A stretch of 64,000 bases of DNA from an uncultured Dehalococcoidia bacterium (lineage in GTDB: Bacteria; Chloroflexota; Dehalococcoidia; Lucifugimonadales; UBA3495): positions 1,343,936-1,407,935 of the forward strand of contig OY282565.1 in assembly GCA_958296445.1 (NCBI GenBank), in the 5' to 3' direction. The notes beneath the pieces were generated by a model, which saw only the letters and a list, made by a program, of their open reading frames with translations, did not search any database and was not told where the DNA came from. The translations under genes were made by a program, and so were the position numbers. Below are positions 1-8,472 of this stretch, piece after piece (the first letter of the stretch is position 1; the number at the start of each line of letters is the position of its first letter).

Positions 1-64
1 GTGTGGGTGTGCGTGGTTGGATTTTTGGGGTGCGCTGGGCTACGGATGGGGCGTTTTTCTTGGC

Positions 65-97
65 GGTTTGGGCGCACGGCTGTGCGCCCCTACGATG
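65..97. repeat. Short palindromic repeat (REP-like)
   Basis: A palindrome with arms GGGCGCAC and GTGCGCCCC around GGCT, followed by TACG. The same unit recurs near 17250, 32408, 50642 and 51960, always outside genes, so it is a dispersed REP-like hairpin. Confidence 0.6.
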
Positions 98-157
98 AGG
101 CGGGATTTTGGTTGGCGGGCGGCGGCCTGCTACTGGGAATAGTTGCGGGCGGGGTTT

Positions 158-1300
158 CTAAGCTGTTTTCTGGGTGGCTAGGGCGTAGGCTGCCTGTTGG
201 CGGGATTGGTAGTATTGTTCTACTTGGCGGGCTACTACGGGCCAGCGGTAGGGTTGGACGGTGGCGTGGCCGCGGCGGCCCATTTCTTGGCGTTGCTGGG
301 GGTCTTTGATTAGGGTTTCTAGGGTGGCGGTTAGGGATTCTACGTTTTTGTTGTGGAAAAGCAGCCCTTCCCGGCCGTGGCGCATTACGCCGCGGTAGCC
401 TTCGATGTCGGAGGCTACTACGGGCTTGCCGGCGGCCATTGCTTCGAGCAGTACGATGCCGAAGCTTTCGGCGCCGGTGGCCGGGGAGCAGAATATGTCG
501 GCGGAGGCGTAGTAGCGGGGCAGGTCGTCGTAAGGCACTTTGCCTAGAAATTCTACGTCTTGGAGGTTGCGGGAGCCTAGGAGGTGGTAGGAGTCTTTGT
601 CGGGGTTGCCCGGGCCGACTACCAGCAGCCGGAGTTGGGGCGTATCCCACTTCAGGCGTCCGTAGGCTTCCAGCAGGTAGCGCAGTCCTTTGCGTTTTTC
701 CAGCCGCCCTACGAATATGATGTTGGTTTTGCCGTCTTGGTATTGGGGCCAGGGGGCGGCCTGCCGGGAGAAGTGGTCGGCGTCTATGCCGTTGGGGATG
801 ATTTCGTAGTCGCCGGGGAAGGTGCGGTTTACGTAACGCATAGCGGCGCGGGAAACGGCGATGCTGCCGTGGAGGCGCTGGCGCCATCGTTTGATGACGG
901 GGCGGCTCATTTTGTAGAGGTGCTGGTGGTTGTGGCAGGCGTGGAAGGTGCCGATGTTGACGGAGTTGGAGTATTCCAGCACGGTTAGGGGGAGGATGGG
1001 GGCCATCGGCTCGTGGAGGTGGATGATGTCGTACTGCTCCCGCGCTAGGAGGGCGCGGATCCGGCGGGCCAGCCACCAGGAGAGGGAGACGCGGGCGATG
1101 GAGCCGCCGCTGGGCAGGGGGACGGAGCGGCCCAAAGGCACTAGGAGGTCGCTGTCTTGGCACTCGCGGGAGGGCGAGTGGGGGGCCAGCACCTGCACTT
1201 GGTGGCCCAAGCGGCCTAGTTGGCGGGCCAACTGGGACACGTGGATGGTTACGCCGCCGGGCCAGGTAAAATCGTAGGGCGACACCATCGCAATTTTCAA
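158..1300 (-). CDS. GT4 glycosyltransferase, PimA-like
   Basis: A 380-residue family 4 (GT-B) glycosyltransferase that resembles the phosphatidylinositol mannosyltransferase PimA over its whole length. Visible motifs are the N-terminal glycine pair in TWPGGV (13-17), HLHEP (94-98), IPNGID (168-173), GRLEKRKG (198-205) and the nucleotide-sugar site ESFGIVLLEAMAAG (278-291). In the family the enzyme transfers mannose from GDP-mannose to phosphatidylinositol at the inner membrane face. The start is TTG at 1300, preceded by GGAGAG. The gene lies downstream of ino1 on the same strand, which supports an inositol-lipid role; mycothiol-type MshA is the main alternative. The substrate is inferred. Confidence 0.85.
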   Translation of the reverse strand: MKIAMVSPYDFTWPGGVTIHVSQLARQLGRLGHQVQVLAPHSPSRECQDSDLLVPLGRSVPLPSGGSIARVSLSWWLARRIRALLAREQYDIIHLHEPMAPILPLTVLEYSNSVNIGTFHACHNHQHLYKMSRPVIKRWRQRLHGSIAVSRAAMRYVNRTFPGDYEIIPNGIDADHFSRQAAPWPQYQDGKTNIIFVGRLEKRKGLRYLLEAYGRLKWDTPQLRLLVVGPGNPDKDSYHLLGSRNLQDVEFLGKVPYDDLPRYYASADIFCSPATGAESFGIVLLEAMAAGKPVVASDIEGYRGVMRHGREGLLFHNKNVESLTATLETLIKDPQQRQEMGRRGHATVQPYRWPVVARQVEQYYQSRQQAAYALATQKTA

Positions 1301-1369
1301 CGGTATCTCTCCGAACTCGCCTTTACGCTGTCCCCTGTTGGTTGAGAGAATTTCGGGATTCCTTTTTGC

Positions 1370-1890
1370 GGGCTTGAGCGACGGGTGGGGTTTGGTTGCT
1401 TAGGGCGGGGTTCTTTGCTTTGCTTGGGATGACGGGTTGCGTTGCTCATGATGGCAGGTATTTGCTTGGAATGACAGGTGGTTGCGTAGCGCGAATTGCC
1501 CTTTTTGGCCTTGGGCGATGGAAAGGGTCTGGTTGCCCAGGGTGGGATTCTTCGCTTTGCTCAGAATGACAGATGGTTGTTTGGAATTACAGGGGTTTGC
1601 TTGGAATGACGGGCATTTGCTTTGGATGACAGGTTGCGTTGTCTTGCGCGGGGGTAAGGGTCTGGTTGCTCAGGGCGGGATTCTTCGCTTTGCTCAGAAT
1701 GACAGGTTGTTGCTCAGAATGACAGATGGTTGCTTGGAGTGATAGGTATTTGCTTTGGATGACGGGTTGCGTTGCCTTGAGCGGGGGTAAGGGTCTGGCT
1801 GCTCAGGGTGGGATTCTTCGCTTTGCTCAGAATGACAGGTTGTTGCTCATGATGACAGGTTGTTGCTTAGAATGACAGGTTTAACCGGGT
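1370..1890. repeat. Dispersed repeat cluster (TTCGCTTTGCTCAGAATGA family)
   Basis: This gene-free stretch between ino1 and the glycosyltransferase is filled with three full copies of the repeat core TTCGCTTTGCTCAGAATGA (near 1550, 1681 and 1813), plus many decayed fragments such as TTGCTTGGAATGACAGG. Short ORFs inside it are products of the repeat. No other gene signal is visible. Confidence 0.8.
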
Positions 1891-1899
1891 GGGGTTGGG

Positions 1900-2973
1900 T
1901 TAGTCGCGGCCGGCTATGAAGGCGTCGGTCATATCGCGGGCGGTGTCGTCGGTGTATTGTATTGGGGGGGACTTCATGAAGTAGGCGCTGGGGCCGCCTA
2001 TGGCGCCGGCGATGCCCCGGTCCATTGCGAGCTTGGCGCAGCGGACGGCGTCCACTACTACGCCTGCGGAGTTGGGGCTGTCCCATACTTCGAGCTTGGC
2101 TTCTAGGTTGATGGGGGCGCCGCCGAATATGCGGCCTTCCATTCGGATGTAGCACCATTTGCGGTCTTTTAGCCACGGGACGTGGTCGCTGGGGCCTACG
2201 TGGATGCTGTCGGGGTCTATTTCGTTGTCCAGTTGGGAGGTGACTGCGCCGGTTTTGGAGATTTTTTTGGAGGTGAGGCGTTCCCGCTCCAGCATATTGA
2301 GGAAGTCGGTGTTGCCGCCGAAGTTGAGTTGGTAGGTGTTTTCTAGGGTTACGCCGCGGTCTTCAAAGAGGCGGGTGAGTACCCGGTGGGTGATGGTGGC
2401 GCCTAGCTGGGATTTGATGTCGTCGCCGATGATGGGGACGCCGCGCTCTTCGAAGCGGTTGCGCCAGTATTCCTCGCGGGCTAGGAAAACCGGGATGCAG
2501 TTGACCATAGCGCAGCGGGCGTTGAGGATATGCTCGACGTACCATTTGGTGGCCTGCTCGCTGCCTACGGGGAGGTAGTTGATGACGACGTCCACTTCGC
2601 GGTCGCGCAGGATGCCGGTTATGTCGGAAGTGGAGTGGGGGGATTTTTTGACTAGGTGGGAGACGTAGCGGCCGATGCCGTCGTGGGTCATTCCGCGGTC
2701 AATTTTGACGCCGGTAAGGGGGACGTCGGCGAATTTGAGGGTGTTGTTGGGCTGGGTGAAAATGGCTTCGGAGAGGTCTTTGCCGACTTTGTTTTCGTCG
2801 ATGTCGAAGGCGGCGACGACTTCGATGTCTTCGATGCGGTAGTCGCCGATGCGGTTGTGCATGACGCCGGAGACGGTTTGGTCTTCGGCGGTTTCTACGT
2901 AGGTGTGAAGGCCCTGAACTAGGGAGGAGGCGCAGTTGCCCACGCCGATGATGGCTACCTTGACTTTCCCCAC
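1900..2973 (-). CDS. ino1: Inositol-3-phosphate synthase
   Basis: A 357-residue NAD-dependent enzyme that isomerises glucose-6-phosphate to 1D-myo-inositol 3-phosphate, the first step to inositol lipids or inositol solutes. It has the Rossmann motif [12 protein letters not shown] (10-21), the family signatures [16 protein letters not shown] and [11 protein letters not shown], and the compact length typical of the actinobacterial/archaeal form rather than the roughly 500-residue eukaryotic form. The start is GTG at 2973 with GGAG seven bases upstream. Its own promoter lies at 3080-3108. A PimA-like glycosyltransferase lies downstream and an inositol-monophosphatase-family gene at 20.9 kb, so the window holds synthesis, dephosphorylation and a likely use of inositol. 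Confidence 0.95.
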   Translation of the reverse strand: MGKVKVAIIGVGNCASSLVQGLHTYVETAEDQTVSGVMHNRIGDYRIEDIEVVAAFDIDENKVGKDLSEAIFTQPNNTLKFADVPLTGVKIDRGMTHDGIGRYVSHLVKKSPHSTSDITGILRDREVDVVINYLPVGSEQATKWYVEHILNARCAMVNCIPVFLAREEYWRNRFEERGVPIIGDDIKSQLGATITHRVLTRLFEDRGVTLENTYQLNFGGNTDFLNMLERERLTSKKISKTGAVTSQLDNEIDPDSIHVGPSDHVPWLKDRKWCYIRMEGRIFGGAPINLEAKLEVWDSPNSAGVVVDAVRCAKLAMDRGIAGAIGGPSAYFMKSPPIQYTDDTARDMTDAFIAGRD

Positions 2974-3079
2974 TTAGTGGCTCCTTTTCGCCGGCGGTAT
3001 TCCCGTCCGGCCTGCGACGCGACAGAAATTTGCCGGTATAGCCCTAGGGCGGGAAACCGGCGCGAATGCGGGTAGTTTG

Positions 3080-3108
3080 ATTGTAGCAAGGATGCGCCCG
3101 GCGCTCAA
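3080..3108 (-). promoter_or_regulatory. Sigma-70-type promoter of ino1
   Basis: Read on the minus strand, TTGAGC (3103-3108) is followed after exactly 17 bases by TACAAT (3080-3085), about 100 bases before the ino1 start. The dnaJ promoter has the same two hexamers at the same spacing. Confidence 0.7.
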
Positions 3109-3149
3109 CTATGTTGGGGGGGTTGGATGGCGGTAAAAGGGGGGTTTGG

Positions 3150-3330
3150 GCGTTGTGGGTGGGATTCTTCGCTTTCGCTCAGAATGACAGGGGGGCGGTC
3201 AGAATGACAAGGGGACGGTCGGGATGACAGGGGGCCTAGGTGGCGGGCGCGCTCGGGATGATAGGGGGCGGTTGGAATGACAAGGAGCGCGCTCGGGGTG
3301 GCGGGCGCGCTCGGGATGATGGGGGGCGAT
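3150..3330. repeat. Dispersed repeat cluster
   Basis: One variant copy of the core (TTCGCTTTCGCTCAGAATGA) near 3170, followed by decayed tandem fragments of the form GGGATGACAGGGGGC. It fills the gap between the PP2C gene and the ino1 promoter. Confidence 0.65.
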
Positions 3331-3337
3331 GGGTTGG

Positions 3338-4015
3338 TTAATCGAAGAAGCGGATTATGGCGGTTCGGTCGTCGTAGCGGAAACGGACGCCTAGCTTTTC
3401 CGGGACGCGGCCTTCGACTAGGCGGCCGGCTATGATTTCCTCGATGCGGGCGGCGGCTTCTTCGGGGGTGGCGGCGGTGCGGATTATTTCGGCTAGTTCG
3501 GAGACGTCCATATTGTCGGTTACGCCGTCGGTGGCTAGGACGATGCGGACGCCGGGCTGGATGGTGATATCGCGCTGGGCCATTTCGCCGAGGACGGCGG
3601 CGGCGCCTACGGCGCGGGCTACGCCTACGTGGAGGAAGCCGCCGGTGCGCCCGCAGAGGCGCTCGTGGGAATCGGGGGTTACTAGGATGATGGGGCTGTC
3701 GCCGGCGGCGGCGACGTAGAGCTGGCCGCCCCGGTAGAGGGCGGCGGATACGGTGGTGAGCAGGAAACGGCCCCCGCCGACTGCGAAAAACTCTTCGTTT
3801 ACGCTGTTGACCGTTGCGGTGATGTCTTGGATGGTGTTGGCCTGGGATTCGGCCAAGGCTTCGCCCAGCTCCCGGCTGGCTTCGGCGCCGCCGTGTCCGG
3901 TGACCCCGTCCATTACTACGTCCAAGAAATCGCCGTTGCCTAGGTCGCGGGTCAGCAGGTTGTCTTCGCCGTGGGCTGAATTGTCTTGCATGGTTGAAAA
4001 TGTGCTGGCAACCAT
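3338..4015 (-). CDS. PP2C-family Ser/Thr phosphatase
   Basis: A 225-residue soluble protein phosphatase of the metal-dependent PP2C superfamily. The visible metal-binding motifs are GEDN near residue 16, MDGVTGHGG (the DGxGGH motif), AAAGDSPIIL, LATDGVTDN and the C-terminal YDDRTAIIRF, in the usual order. It is slightly shorter than the typical 240-260 residues. The start ATG at 4015 has AAGGA eight bases upstream. The kinase-like gene ends 87 bases upstream on the same strand, so the pair probably forms a reversible Ser/Thr phosphorylation module, with prmA and dnaJ further upstream. Partner substrates cannot be read from the sequence. Confidence 0.85.
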   Translation of the reverse strand: MVASTFSTMQDNSAHGEDNLLTRDLGNGDFLDVVMDGVTGHGGAEASRELGEALAESQANTIQDITATVNSVNEEFFAVGGGRFLLTTVSAALYRGGQLYVAAAGDSPIILVTPDSHERLCGRTGGFLHVGVARAVGAAAVLGEMAQRDITIQPGVRIVLATDGVTDNMDVSELAEIIRTAATPEEAAARIEEIIAGRLVEGRVPEKLGVRFRYDDRTAIIRFFD

Positions 4016-4102
4016 AGGTAGCGTCCTTGTTTTGCTCCTTTTAGTTTTTTGCGGGGGGATTCGCTTTCACCCCGGCCCTCCCATGGTGGGGGAGGGGGCC
4101 GG

Positions 4103-5119
4103 TTAAGGGGGATAGGCCGCTAGTTCGGTTTCGGCGTTGAATTGGAAACGGGTCCAGTAGTCGCCCCGCAGCCATTGTAGGGCTTCGCGCCATACTTGGC
4201 GGGCGGGTTGGAAATCGGGGGCGGCGCGGTTGCGGGCGGCGACGGATTCCAGCCAGGGGTCTAGGTCGGCGCGAAACTGTTGGTAGTCAGTGTAGGCCCG
4301 GGCCTCGATTTTATCCAGTATTGCCCCGCCGTAGGTGGCGACGGATTCTCCGGCTCCGGCCAGGCCCCGGCGCATTTCGTTGAGTTCCTGTTGGATGTTT
4401 ACGATGGGGCGTATGCCGCGGGCGTCGCGGTATCCGGCGGTGTCTTGGGGGGGCGGTTCGGCGGTGGCGTAGAATTTTAGCAGTTCTAGGCAGGCGTCGT
4501 TTACGTCCAGCGGGGGGCGACCCCGGGGGGGCGGGTCGTCTATTCCGGCTAGGGCGCCGGAGTCAATGACTTGGATTCGGCCGGCGGCGGGGCGGAAAAA
4601 CACGTTCTGGGGGCGCAAGTCCAGCAGGATGTAGCCGGCTTCCAGGTATGCCTGCTCTAGGTCTAGCAACTGGTGGTGTACCGGGAAGGGGGGGACGCCC
4701 GTTGCCTGCTCTAGGGGGAACATAGCGAACAGGTTTTGGCCGGCGCCGACGGGGACGCCGGTGATGCGCGACATCATATCGCCGAGCAACGGGATTCCGG
4801 GGGCGCGTCCCTGTACGAATACGGTGTAGGGTTCGCCTAGGGCGTCGCCGAAGTAGGCGTCGTGGACGGCGGGTTCGGTGTAGGCCAGTAGCGGGGCGAG
4901 CAGCCCCCCGGCGTCGCCCGCGCGTTCATAGGCGTGGAGCAGCCGTCCGGTGCGGGCCTCGATGGCGGCGTGCTGGCGGCGGCTTACGGCTTGGGGAACC
5001 GGGCGCTTTAGGGCCACTTCGTCGCCGGTCTCTAGGTCAACGGCGGCACGGACGTCGTAGTCTGCGCCGGAACCTAGGCGTCCGGTTATGCGGTAGCGTT
5101 CTAGGTTTACCTTTTCCAC
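4103..5119 (-). CDS. Protein kinase-like protein
   Basis: A 338-residue kinase-fold protein. The N-terminus has a glycine loop (GRLGSGADYDV) and an ATP-lysine strand (DEVALKRP). The catalytic loop reads LLDLRPQNVFF, keeping the Asp and Asn but losing the HRD histidine, and the DFG position reads IDSG. It may therefore be an active atypical kinase or a weakly active one. An upstream in-frame start at 5254 would overlap prmA. The GTG at 5119 with GGAGG nine to eleven bases upstream fits better and starts directly at the kinase domain. No membrane segment is visible. The PP2C-type phosphatase follows immediately. Confidence 0.7.
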   Translation of the reverse strand: MEKVNLERYRITGRLGSGADYDVRAAVDLETGDEVALKRPVPQAVSRRQHAAIEARTGRLLHAYERAGDAGGLLAPLLAYTEPAVHDAYFGDALGEPYTVFVQGRAPGIPLLGDMMSRITGVPVGAGQNLFAMFPLEQATGVPPFPVHHQLLDLEQAYLEAGYILLDLRPQNVFFRPAAGRIQVIDSGALAGIDDPPPRGRPPLDVNDACLELLKFYATAEPPPQDTAGYRDARGIRPIVNIQQELNEMRRGLAGAGESVATYGGAILDKIEARAYTDYQQFRADLDPWLESVAARNRAAPDFQPARQVWREALQWLRGDYWTRFQFNAETELAAYPP

Positions 5120-5184
5120 CTGCCGCGGCCCTCCGAAATTGGGGGAGTATCGGGTTGCTGGATGTGGTGAGGAGTCTTTAGATG

Positions 5185-6075
5185 TTACGCCGCGGGGTGC
5201 GGAATTGCAACCGGGGCGCGGTAGGCTAGGGTTAGCCATTCTTCGCGGGGCCATTCCAGTTCGGGGGTGAAGCCTAGGGATAGGGCGGCGTCGTCTACCT
5301 GGGGGCGTTGGGATGCTAGGAAGCCGGAGGCGATTAGGATTCCGTTGGGGCGCAGGGCTTGGAGGAGGAAGGGGGTGCGGTCGGCTACGCCCCGGGCTGA
5401 GATGTTGGCTACGGCTAGGTCGAAGGCGTTGGCGGGGGCGGTTGGGTGGGGGACGGAACCTTTGGCTAGGGTGACTTGGCGCTGGAGGCGCAGCCGCCGG
5501 AAGTTCTGCCGGGCTGCGGCAATCGCTTGCCCGTCTATGTCTAAGGCCACCGCTGAGGCTGCGCCCAGCTTTAGGGCGGTGATGGTCAGGATGCCGGAGC
5601 CGGCGCCTAGGTCCAGGACGGTCATTCCGGGGGATACCAGTTCTTCTAGGGCTTCCATAGAGGCGTAGGTTGAGGGGTGGTAGCCGGTGCCGAAGGCGAT
5701 GCCGGGGTCGAGCTCGATGACTACGCGCCCGGCGGCGGCGGTTTGGTCTAGGGCTACCCAGGACGGCTTGATTATCAGGCGGCGGCCTACGGGTAGGGCG
5801 TCGTAGTGTTGCTTCCAGCTATTTTGCCAGTCTTCGCCGTCGTCTAGGTCGCGGATTGCCAGCTCGCCGAGGGGTTCGACGGCGCTTACCAGCCGGACGC
5901 CGATTTCGATGCGGGCCAGCCGTTGGCGGGAGCCGGATTCTAGGTAGGTTCGGAGCATTACGCGCCCGGCCCCCTGTAGCTCGGTGCTTAGGCCCTTGCC
6001 GTAGCGGTTGAACAGGTAGGATACCGGCTCCACGTATTCGTGGGGAACGGAGATGCTGAGTTCTTGCCAAGACAT
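5185..6075 (-). CDS. prmA: Ribosomal protein L11 methyltransferase
   Basis: A 296-residue AdoMet-dependent methyltransferase that trimethylates ribosomal protein L11. It has the usual N-terminal substrate-recognition region and the methyltransferase signature VLDLGAGSGILTITALKLGA near residues 155-174. The post-I acidic residue is in VALDID and the motif-IV-like segment is VANISARG. Its ATG abuts the dnaJ stop codon (TAAATG), so the two are translated from one message. The dnaJ-prmA pairing is common in many bacteria. Confidence 0.9.
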   Translation of the reverse strand: MSWQELSISVPHEYVEPVSYLFNRYGKGLSTELQGAGRVMLRTYLESGSRQRLARIEIGVRLVSAVEPLGELAIRDLDDGEDWQNSWKQHYDALPVGRRLIIKPSWVALDQTAAAGRVVIELDPGIAFGTGYHPSTYASMEALEELVSPGMTVLDLGAGSGILTITALKLGAASAVALDIDGQAIAAARQNFRRLRLQRQVTLAKGSVPHPTAPANAFDLAVANISARGVADRTPFLLQALRPNGILIASGFLASQRPQVDDAALSLGFTPELEWPREEWLTLAYRAPVAIPHPAA

Positions 6076-7296
6076 TTATAAGGCGTCCTTAATGCGGTCG
6101 AAAAGGCCCTTTTCCGGTGATTCCGGGGCGCTGGGTTCGCTCTGGGGTTCCTTGCTCTGGGATTCCTTGCCGGGGCGTTTCTTGGAGCGTTTTCTGCCGT
6201 TGGGGGAGCGCTTTGGGGACGGGCCCTCGCCGTTGAAGGAGCGGGCCAGCTCTTCCAGCAGTTCGCGCTGGTGGCCGTTCAGGGAAGCGGGAACGCGGAC
6301 GTCGGCTAGGATGCGCATATCGCCGCGGCGGTTGGAGTTCAGGTGGGGGACGCCCTTGCCGCGTAGGGTGAAGGGCGTGCCGGGCTGAGTGCCTTGCGGC
6401 ACCTTGAATTCTTCCTCGAAACCGTCAATGGTGGGGATGACCTTGTCCACGCCTAGGGCGGCCTCGGCTAGGTTCAGGGGCAGGGTGTATACGATGTCGG
6501 TGCCTTCGCGCTGGAAGAAGGCGTGTTCCTGGACTTCGACGGACACGTAGAGGTTGCCGCTGCCGCCGCCATCGCTGCCGACGTCGCCATCGCCGCTGAG
6601 TCGCACCTGCATACCGCTATCGACGCCGCCGGGGATACGCACTTCGATTTTGCGTTTGCGCCGCTCGCGTCCGGCTCCGCGGCACTTGGTGCAGGGGGCG
6701 GTGATGACGCTGCCGCGCCCGCGGCAGGTTGTGCAGCCGACGACTTGGGTGAATTGGCCGAAAACGCTGCGCTGGGAGCGGCGCACTTGGCCGCTGCCGC
6801 GGCAGGTGGAGCAGGTGTCCACCGGGGTGCCTGGTTCGTTGCCGGCGCCGGAACAGTGCTGGCAATGCTCTAGGCGGGTGATTTCGACTTCGCGGTCGGC
6901 TCCGAAGACGGCTTCCTCGAAGGTGAGGGTGACTTTCTGCTGGAGGTCGCCGCCGCGCCGGGGCTGGCGTCCGCCGCGGGCGGAGGCGTCGCCGAAGAAG
7001 GAGTCGAAGATGTCGCCGAAGCCGCCGAACACGTCGAAGCCGTCGAAGGGGCTGCCGGCGCCCGGGCTGCCGGCGCCTACGCCGGCCTTGCCGAAGCGGT
7101 CATACTGGGCCCGCTTCTGGGTGTCGGACAGGACTTGGTAGGCTTCGTTGATTTCCTTGAACTTGTCCTCGGCGTCGGCGTTCTTGTTGCGGTCGGGGTG
7201 GTACTCCATCGCCTTACGGCGGAAGGCGCGGCGAATGTCCTCATCGCTGGCGTTGCGGGCAACGCCCAAAACGGCGTAGTAGTCCTGGTCGGGCAT
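6076..7296 (-). CDS. dnaJ: Chaperone DnaJ
   Basis: A 406-residue type I J-protein that stimulates DnaK. It has an N-terminal J domain with the HPD motif (YHPDRN), a Gly/Phe-rich linker, four CxxCxGxG-type zinc repeats (CQHCSGAG, CSTCRGSG, CTTCRGRG, CTKCRGAG) and the C-terminal substrate-binding domains. An unusual Lys/Arg/Ser/Pro-rich tail of about 60 residues follows. ATG at 7296 is preferred to the TTG two codons earlier. The gene sits apart from hspR-grpE-dnaK (39 kb) and has its own promoter at 7357-7385 with no HAIR-type operator, so it may not be under HspR. Confidence 0.95.
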   Translation of the reverse strand: MPDQDYYAVLGVARNASDEDIRRAFRRKAMEYHPDRNKNADAEDKFKEINEAYQVLSDTQKRAQYDRFGKAGVGAGSPGAGSPFDGFDVFGGFGDIFDSFFGDASARGGRQPRRGGDLQQKVTLTFEEAVFGADREVEITRLEHCQHCSGAGNEPGTPVDTCSTCRGSGQVRRSQRSVFGQFTQVVGCTTCRGRGSVITAPCTKCRGAGRERRKRKIEVRIPGGVDSGMQVRLSGDGDVGSDGGGSGNLYVSVEVQEHAFFQREGTDIVYTLPLNLAEAALGVDKVIPTIDGFEEEFKVPQGTQPGTPFTLRGKGVPHLNSNRRGDMRILADVRVPASLNGHQRELLEELARSFNGEGPSPKRSPNGRKRSKKRPGKESQSKEPQSEPSAPESPEKGLFDRIKDAL

Positions 7297-7356
7297 CAGC
7301 AATCACTCGTTAGGGTTGGCAAGATTGGCAAGGGTATGTATGCGTATGTGGTTGAC

Positions 7357-7385
7357 ATTGTAGCCGAGGGGCGGCGGGCGCTCAA
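7357..7385 (-). promoter_or_regulatory. Sigma-70-type promoter of dnaJ-prmA
   Basis: On the minus strand TTGAGC (7380-7385), 17 bases, then TACAAT (7357-7362), about 60 bases before the dnaJ start. It is divergent from the promoter at 7392-7420; the two -35 boxes are only six bases apart. Confidence 0.7.
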
Positions 7386-7391
7386 TAGCGG

Positions 7392-7420
7392 TTGACGCCC
7401 TTTGCCGCCCGTGATAAGTT
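7392..7420 (+). promoter_or_regulatory. Promoter of the PIN-toxin pair
   Basis: TTGACG (7392-7397), 17 bases, TAAGTT (7415-7420), about 50 bases before the ATG at 7470. The -10 box is weak. Confidence 0.45.
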
Positions 7421-7469
7421 GCCCATAGGATATTTGCCATCGGTAAAGTAAAATGCGAGGACTTTGGCA

Positions 7470-7865
7470 ATGGCCCCGGCGGAAAAGATGACGAATGACG
7501 GGCTGGGCTATCTGGGTATGCTAATCAGGTCCCTTGAGCGGGCCGGGAATTTCTTGGGGGCGGATAGCATCCCCCTTCAATGGTTTTCCCGGGAGTGGTG
7601 CCCGCCGGGGAGTCTGTACGAAATCGCCGGCGAGTCGAATATGGCACGGCTAATCAAGCACGCTGCCGGAGAGGGCGTTGTTTCGGTTAGCGAGACCCCG
7701 GAGTCCGTGCCACCCCATTTTGAGTTGGAGTTAATCCGGCTCAACCGCGGGCATCCTTGGGTAAAGTCGGCGCTGGGCGAAGCCCCGCCCGTGGGCTGGA
7801 CTTTCCAGCCGGTAAAGATAAAGGGCGAGCCGCTATCGGAAACCATCCTGCGCGACAGGCGATGA
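7470..7865 (+). CDS. Unknown protein upstream of PIN toxin (possible antitoxin)
   Basis: A 131-residue soluble protein that I do not recognise. The ATG at 7470 is preferred to the TTG two codons earlier, with a GAGG-like site about ten bases upstream. It ends one base before the TTG of the PIN-domain gene, so the two are translationally coupled. That is the layout of a toxin-antitoxin operon with the antitoxin first, but no AbrB, MetJ/Arc or Phd-like motif is evident. The antitoxin role is inferred only from position; it is also longer than typical VapB proteins. Confidence 0.6.
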   Translation: MAPAEKMTNDGLGYLGMLIRSLERAGNFLGADSIPLQWFSREWCPPGSLYEIAGESNMARLIKHAAGEGVVSVSETPESVPPHFELELIRLNRGHPWVKSALGEAPPVGWTFQPVKIKGEPLSETILRDRR

Positions 7866-7866
7866 T

Positions 7867-8319
7867 TTGGCCCTCTATTTCCTAGACGCCAGCGCGCTGG
7901 TAAAGCTCTACGTGTGGGAATCCGGTTCAGATGAGATACGCAGCGTTATGGATTCTGAGACCGGACATCGCTTTGCCATCCTCTCTATTTCCTCGGTTGA
8001 ATTGCGTTCCGCAGTGCGGCGTCGCGAGCGCACCGGCTATTTGGGTGATGTTCCACCAGAGATATTGCTGGCGCGGTTTGACTCCCATCTGAACGGGGGC
8101 CGGTTTATGCGGCTGCCGGTGGATGACGCTTTGTTGAGCTTGGCTGTGGCCCTCGTTGACCGCTACCCGCTGAAAGCGTCCGATGCGATGCAACTTGCCG
8201 GGTGCGTGACGTTGCGGGCGGCTTCGGTGGAAGCCCCGGTTTTCGCCGCTTCGGACTACCAGCTTTTGCGGGCTGCGGAGGGTGAAGGATTGGCGGTGTT
8301 CGACCCGGCGGGGCGGTAA
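7867..8319 (+). CDS. vapC: PIN-domain ribonuclease, VapC-like
   Basis: A 150-residue PIN-domain protein. The acidic active-site residues are visible in order: FLDASALVKLY (first Asp near residue 6), the Glu in SSVELRSAV, the Asp in LKASDAMQLA and the Asp in AASDYQLL. PIN toxins of the VapC type cleave tRNA or rRNA. The start appears to be TTG at 7867, one base after the upstream stop codon; no in-frame ATG is available. No Shine-Dalgarno is needed if translation is coupled. Confidence 0.8.
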   Translation: MALYFLDASALVKLYVWESGSDEIRSVMDSETGHRFAILSISSVELRSAVRRRERTGYLGDVPPEILLARFDSHLNGGRFMRLPVDDALLSLAVALVDRYPLKASDAMQLAGCVTLRAASVEAPVFAASDYQLLRAAEGEGLAVFDPAGR

Positions 8320-8357
8320 AGGCTTCATTGCGGTTTTCCGCGGCGGGGCGTTTCGCC

Positions 8358-8386
8358 TTGACGCTTTGGGGGCTGCTCGCTATGAT
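8358..8386 (+). promoter_or_regulatory. Promoter of rny
   Basis: TTGACG (8358-8363), 17 bases, TATGAT (8381-8386). It predicts a leader of about 80 bases before the rny start at 8473. Confidence 0.7.
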
Positions 8387-8472
8387 TCAGGATAGGAGCA
8401 AAAATCCAAATAGCCCCTTGATGAGGGGAATTGCTCCGGTTTGGGCATAACAGGCGGAAAGGGAAAGGTGAT

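Noticed and set aside
90..1163. 357-residue Arg/Pro-rich ORF overlapping the GT4 gene
   Set aside because: Same-strand out-of-frame shadow of the glycosyltransferase; no family-like content.
7357..7420. HspR operator upstream of dnaJ
   Set aside because: No TTGA-N11-TCAA at or near the dnaJ promoter; only the TTGAGC -35 hexamer resembles half a site.
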